From positions 4,340,001-4,404,000 of the forward strand of contig OW818693.1 of the NCBI GenBank assembly GCA_942493335.1: a stretch of DNA of 64,000 bases, read 5' to 3'. Positions 61,090-64,000 of the stretch are shown here, in pieces. Each line of letters starts with the position of its first letter. Position 1 is the first letter of the stretch. The notes under the pieces are model-generated. The model was not told where the DNA came from, did no database searches, and saw only the letters and a program-made list of their open reading frames with translations. The position numbers were made by a program, and so were the translations under genes. The stretch is from JAEWSN01 sp942493335 (lineage in GTDB: Bacteria; Bacillota; Clostridia; DSM-8532).

Positions 61090-62853
61090 ATGAGCAGCAT
61101 CATTGAAATGCAGAAAGCGGGATACCGCTATGCTTCGCACATGCCGGACACACCGCCTGTCCAGGCGGTTTCTGCCATGGATCTTTCGATACGGCAAGGT
61201 TCCTTCTGGGTTGTACTCGGGCGAAATGGTTCGGGGAAATCCACCTTGTCCAGGCTCATGAATGCATTGCTTCTCCCCAAGGACGGCACAGTTTTCGTGG
61301 ATGGCCTTGAAACGAGCAATGAAGCGTATTTGTGGCAAATCCGCCGTACTGTCGGCGTCGTTTTCCAAAATCCGGACAACCAGATTGTTGCGACCACCGT
61401 GGAAGAGGATGTTGCCTTCGGGCCTGAAAACCTGGGTGTGCCGCAGGCTGAAATCCGAAACAGAGTGGATCATGCGCTGGAAACCGTATCAATGTCCGGT
61501 TACCTCGCGCATTCCCCCCACATGCTGTCGGGTGGGCAGAAGCAACGTGTCGCCATCGCCGGCATTCTGGCCATGCAGCCCAAATGCATTGTTTTGGATG
61601 AAGCAACATCCATGCTGGATCCGGAAGGACGTCAGGAAGTCCTGCAGGCCATCCGGATGCTGCACCGTGAACATGGGATGACGGTTGTGCTGATCACACA
61701 TCATATGGAAGAGGCAATCGGGGCGGATCATGTCCTGGTCATGCAGGCCGGCGCAACGCTGTTGTCCGGCACGCCCGAGGAAGTGTTCCAGCATCCCGTC
61801 CAATTGCGGGAAGCCGGTCTTGATGTGCCGCAGATCACCTCCTTCGGGGAATCCCTCAGGGAAACGGGCTTGTATGAAGGAGTTCTTCCTGTGACGGCGG
61901 AAGATACACGGAATCTCATGAATACGCTGTTGATCGGGAAATCAAACAGCGATTTTCAGGAGACAATTCAGGCGAAAGCAGCAATTTCCGCAGAAAAGAC
62001 GCCCATCATACGAGCAACGGATCTGCGGCATGTATACATGCCAGGCACCCTGTATGAACGAACTGCGCTGGACGGCGTTACCCTTTCTGTCAATCGGGGC
62101 GAGGTTCTCGGCATCATCGGTCATACGGGTTCCGGGAAAACCACCTTCGTACAGCATCTGAACGGGTTGCTGAAGGCGACTTCCGGCACACTGGAAGTCG
62201 ATGGGGAAGTGGTCGGGCCCAAAGCCTTGAAGGCACTTCGGAAGAAGGTAGGGCTTATCTTCCAGTACCCCGAGCATCAGTTGTTTGAGGAAACCGTTGC
62301 GAAGGACATCGCCTTCGGACTCATCCAAAGCGGCATGCCGAAAGAGGAAATCGAACGTCGTGTGGAACGTGCAGCCCGGCTCTTGTCGATAACACCGGAA
62401 ATGCTCGCGAAATCCCCCTTCGAGCTATCCGGAGGACAAAAGAGACGTGCTGCCATTGCAGGCGTTCTGGCCATGGAACCTTCCATTCTCATTCTGGATG
62501 AGCCGACCGCCGGCCTGGATCCCAAGGGCAGTCGCGAGGTATTCGCGTTGCTGCGCGCCTTGAACCGGAATGAAGGGACCACCATTGTCCTCATCTCCCA
62601 CAACATGGAAGACATCGCAGCCTTTGCAGACCGTGTGGCTGTTTTTCGTGAAGGCCGCATGGCCATGCTCGATACACCGCGTGTGATTTTTGCCAGGCAG
62701 GAGGAACTGACACGCATGCATCTGGATGTTCCAGCAATCACGCGCGTATTCCGGGATGCCGGAAACCGTCTTGGGATCAGGATCCCATCCGTTCTGACCG
62801 TCCCTGAAGCGGTTGGCTTGCTGCAAGGCATGGGCAATGGGGGTGCGGCATGA
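61090..62853 (+). CDS. Fused EcfA1-EcfA2 ATPases of an ECF transporter
   Basis: One 587-residue protein containing both ATPases that energise vitamin uptake. Domain 1 (~1-270): Walker A GRNGSGKST (44-52), LSGGQ (146-150), VLDEATSMLD. A ~35-residue linker (~270-305). Domain 2 (~306-587): Walker A GHTGSGKTT (344-352), LSGGQ (446-450), ILDEPTAGLD. Both sites look complete. In most Firmicutes ecfA1 and ecfA2 are separate adjacent genes in this very position after rplQ. AGGAG lies just before ATG 61090; the stop overlaps ecfT (ATGA). Confidence 0.93.
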   Translation: MSSIIEMQKAGYRYASHMPDTPPVQAVSAMDLSIRQGSFWVVLGRNGSGKSTLSRLMNALLLPKDGTVFVDGLETSNEAYLWQIRRTVGVVFQNPDNQIVATTVEEDVAFGPENLGVPQAEIRNRVDHALETVSMSGYLAHSPHMLSGGQKQRVAIAGILAMQPKCIVLDEATSMLDPEGRQEVLQAIRMLHREHGMTVVLITHHMEEAIGADHVLVMQAGATLLSGTPEEVFQHPVQLREAGLDVPQITSFGESLRETGLYEGVLPVTAEDTRNLMNTLLIGKSNSDFQETIQAKAAISAEKTPIIRATDLRHVYMPGTLYERTALDGVTLSVNRGEVLGIIGHTGSGKTTFVQHLNGLLKATSGTLEVDGEVVGPKALKALRKKVGLIFQYPEHQLFEETVAKDIAFGLIQSGMPKEEIERRVERAARLLSITPEMLAKSPFELSGGQKRRAAIAGVLAMEPSILILDEPTAGLDPKGSREVFALLRALNRNEGTTIVLISHNMEDIAAFADRVAVFREGRMAMLDTPRVIFARQEELTRMHLDVPAITRVFRDAGNRLGIRIPSVLTVPEAVGLLQGMGNGGAA

Positions 62854-63650
62854 TAGGAAACATCACCCTCGGCCAGTACATACCGGGAAACTCGGTCATG
62901 CACCGGATGGATCCGCGTTCGAAAATCCTGTGGACAGGCGTCTTCATGGTTTTGACCTTTTTGATGGAAGCCTGGCCCGAATACATCCTGATGGCTGGCT
63001 GGACGTTCTTTTTGCTTCAAACGAGCCAAGTGCCGATCCGGCAATCCCTCAAGGGATTGAAGCCGCTCCTGTTCCTTCTTGCCTTCACAACGGTTTTGAA
63101 CCTTTTCCTGATACCCGGCGAATACATCTGGCATGTCGGGAAATTCGGCATAACCTATGAAGGAATCCAGATGGCCGTGAAGGTGTTCTTCCGGCTCTGC
63201 ATTCTTGTGATTACCGCCTCTCTCATGACACTGACCACAACGCCGATGTCCATGACGGACGGCCTTGAACGGATGATGAACCCGTTGAAGCGTCTTCGTG
63301 TTCCGGTTCATGAAATCGCCATGATGATGTCGATTGCCCTTCGCTTCATTCCGACGCTCCTGGAGGAAACGGAACGAATCATGAAGGCACAGGCATCCCG
63401 TGGTGCGGAATTCGACACCGGCAACCTCTTTCGTCGGGTGAAAAGTTTCGTTCCGGTCCTGGTGCCTCTGTTTGTGAGTGCGTTCAAGCGTGCGGATGAA
63501 CTTGCGGAAGCGATGGAATCCAGGGGATACCGGGGCGGTGAAGGACGGACCCGTCTGAAAGTGCTTCAGTTCACCCGTGTGGATCTGGTTGCGGGAATCG
63601 TCTGTGCGGGCGTAACCCTCGGGTTTGCGGTCCTTCGTGCCTTCATGTGA
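62850..63650 (+). CDS. ecfT: ECF transporter transmembrane subunit EcfT
   Basis: 266 residues with about five membrane helices. Starts ITLGQYIPGNSVMHRMDPRSKIL, the CbiQ/EcfT signature. Two ATPase-coupling Ala-Arg-Gly type motifs are expected: AQASRGAEFD is clear near residue 180, and AMESRGYRGG follows ~40 residues later. It couples the fused ATPase to exchangeable S components, none of which is in the window. Confidence 0.94.
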   Translation: MIGNITLGQYIPGNSVMHRMDPRSKILWTGVFMVLTFLMEAWPEYILMAGWTFFLLQTSQVPIRQSLKGLKPLLFLLAFTTVLNLFLIPGEYIWHVGKFGITYEGIQMAVKVFFRLCILVITASLMTLTTTPMSMTDGLERMMNPLKRLRVPVHEIAMMMSIALRFIPTLLEETERIMKAQASRGAEFDTGNLFRRVKSFVPVLVPLFVSAFKRADELAEAMESRGYRGGEGRTRLKVLQFTRVDLVAGIVCAGVTLGFAVLRAFM

Positions 63651-63693
63651 CACATCCGGCGATGGCAGTCATGCAACGGAAAGGAAGAAAAAC

Positions 63694-64000
63694 ATGTCGT
63701 TCCTGATGGAAACCCACTTCCACACCTCGGAAGTCAGCCGGTGCGGCAAAGTGAAGGCATCCGATGCGGTACGCCTTTACAAGGAAAAGGGATATCACGG
63801 CATTGTTGTGACAGACCATTTCTGCACCGATTTTTTCGAACGTCTGGGTGCTTTGTCCTGGGATGCAAAGGTGGATGCCTATCTCGAGGGATATCATGCC
63901 GCAAGGGCCGCAGGGAAAGCCTGCGGCATCCAGGTGATCCTTGGATTGGAATATGCTTTTCCCGGTACGTTTGACGATATCCTCGTGTACGGAGTCACGC
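63694..64000 (+). CDS. PHP-domain metal-dependent phosphoesterase, N-terminal part
   Basis: The first ~102 residues before the window ends. METHFHTSEVSRCG gives the first metal motif (H-x-H) and GIVVTDHF the second; LGLEYAF is the third, so this is a PHP hydrolase (histidinol-phosphatase or nucleic-acid-related phosphoesterase superfamily). The binding site is AAGGAAG before ATG 63694. It follows ecfT after 43 bp. The substrate is unknown. Confidence 0.85.
   Translation, partial: MSFLMETHFHTSEVSRCGKVKASDAVRLYKEKGYHGIVVTDHFCTDFFERLGALSWDAKVDAYLEGYHAARAAGKACGIQVILGLEYAFPGTFDDILVYGVT

Overview
The window comes from a GC-rich Gram-positive bacterium, most likely an anaerobic member of Clostridia (Bacillota). 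The evidence is the Firmicutes-type order of the S10-spc-alpha ribosomal cluster (rplO-secY-adk-map-KOW protein-infA-rpmJ-rpsM-rpsK-rpsD-rpoA-rplQ followed by ECF transporter genes), a zinc-type S14, an L7Ae-family protein before rpsL, a DUF4003 protein, a class B sortase and an AraR-like regulator. Strong AGGAGG ribosome binding sites precede nearly every gene, often with GTG or TTG starts. A finer placement (for example a gut or rumen Christensenellales-like lineage) would be a guess.

Bases 1-29,200 are accessory and metabolic. An oligopeptide ABC transporter (end of oppA, then oppBCDF) is followed by a rhomboid protease, a creatininase-family amidohydrolase, a nucleotide-sugar-epimerase-like protein, a DUF4003 protein, a SnoaL-GGDEF cyclic-di-GMP enzyme, a VOC protein, a pyridoxamine kinase, an aldo/keto reductase and an esterase. 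Next comes a carbohydrate section: a GH2 beta-mannosidase divergent from an AraC regulator, a HAD phosphatase, a tandem palindromic repeat array, a PIG-L deacetylase, a lipoprotein-sortase fusion, a sugar-phosphate isomerase, a decayed phosphotransferase, a DEAD-box helicase, a GntR/LacI (AraR-like) regulator with a GH51 arabinofuranosidase, a Cys-rich DUF6171 protein and two more sugar-phosphate isomerases.

Bases 29,420-34,760 are the str region: its own consensus promoter, an L7Ae-family gene, rpsL, rpsG, fusA and tuf, ending in a strong terminator. rpoBC is not upstream. Between tuf and the S10 operon lies a quality-control block, 34,880-43,119: lon, an amidohydrolase, tsaE, tsaB, rimI, a second Lon-type protease and a small PQ-loop membrane protein.

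Bases 43,277-60,788 carry the S10, spc and alpha ribosomal genes, transcribed rightward from a consensus promoter with an attenuator-like leader and ending in an intrinsic terminator after rplQ. Several internal gaps are unusually long and contain strong inverted repeats, and proteins L22 and L17 are longer than usual. Behind rplQ is a second tandem palindromic repeat (94-bp unit), then an ECF vitamin-transporter module in which both ATPases are fused into one polypeptide, its EcfT subunit, and the start of a PHP-domain hydrolase.

I found no clear new defence or mobile system. The most unusual features are the two hairpin repeat arrays, the fused EcfA1-EcfA2 protein, the lipoprotein-sortase, and the unusual spacing and leaders of the ribosomal operons.
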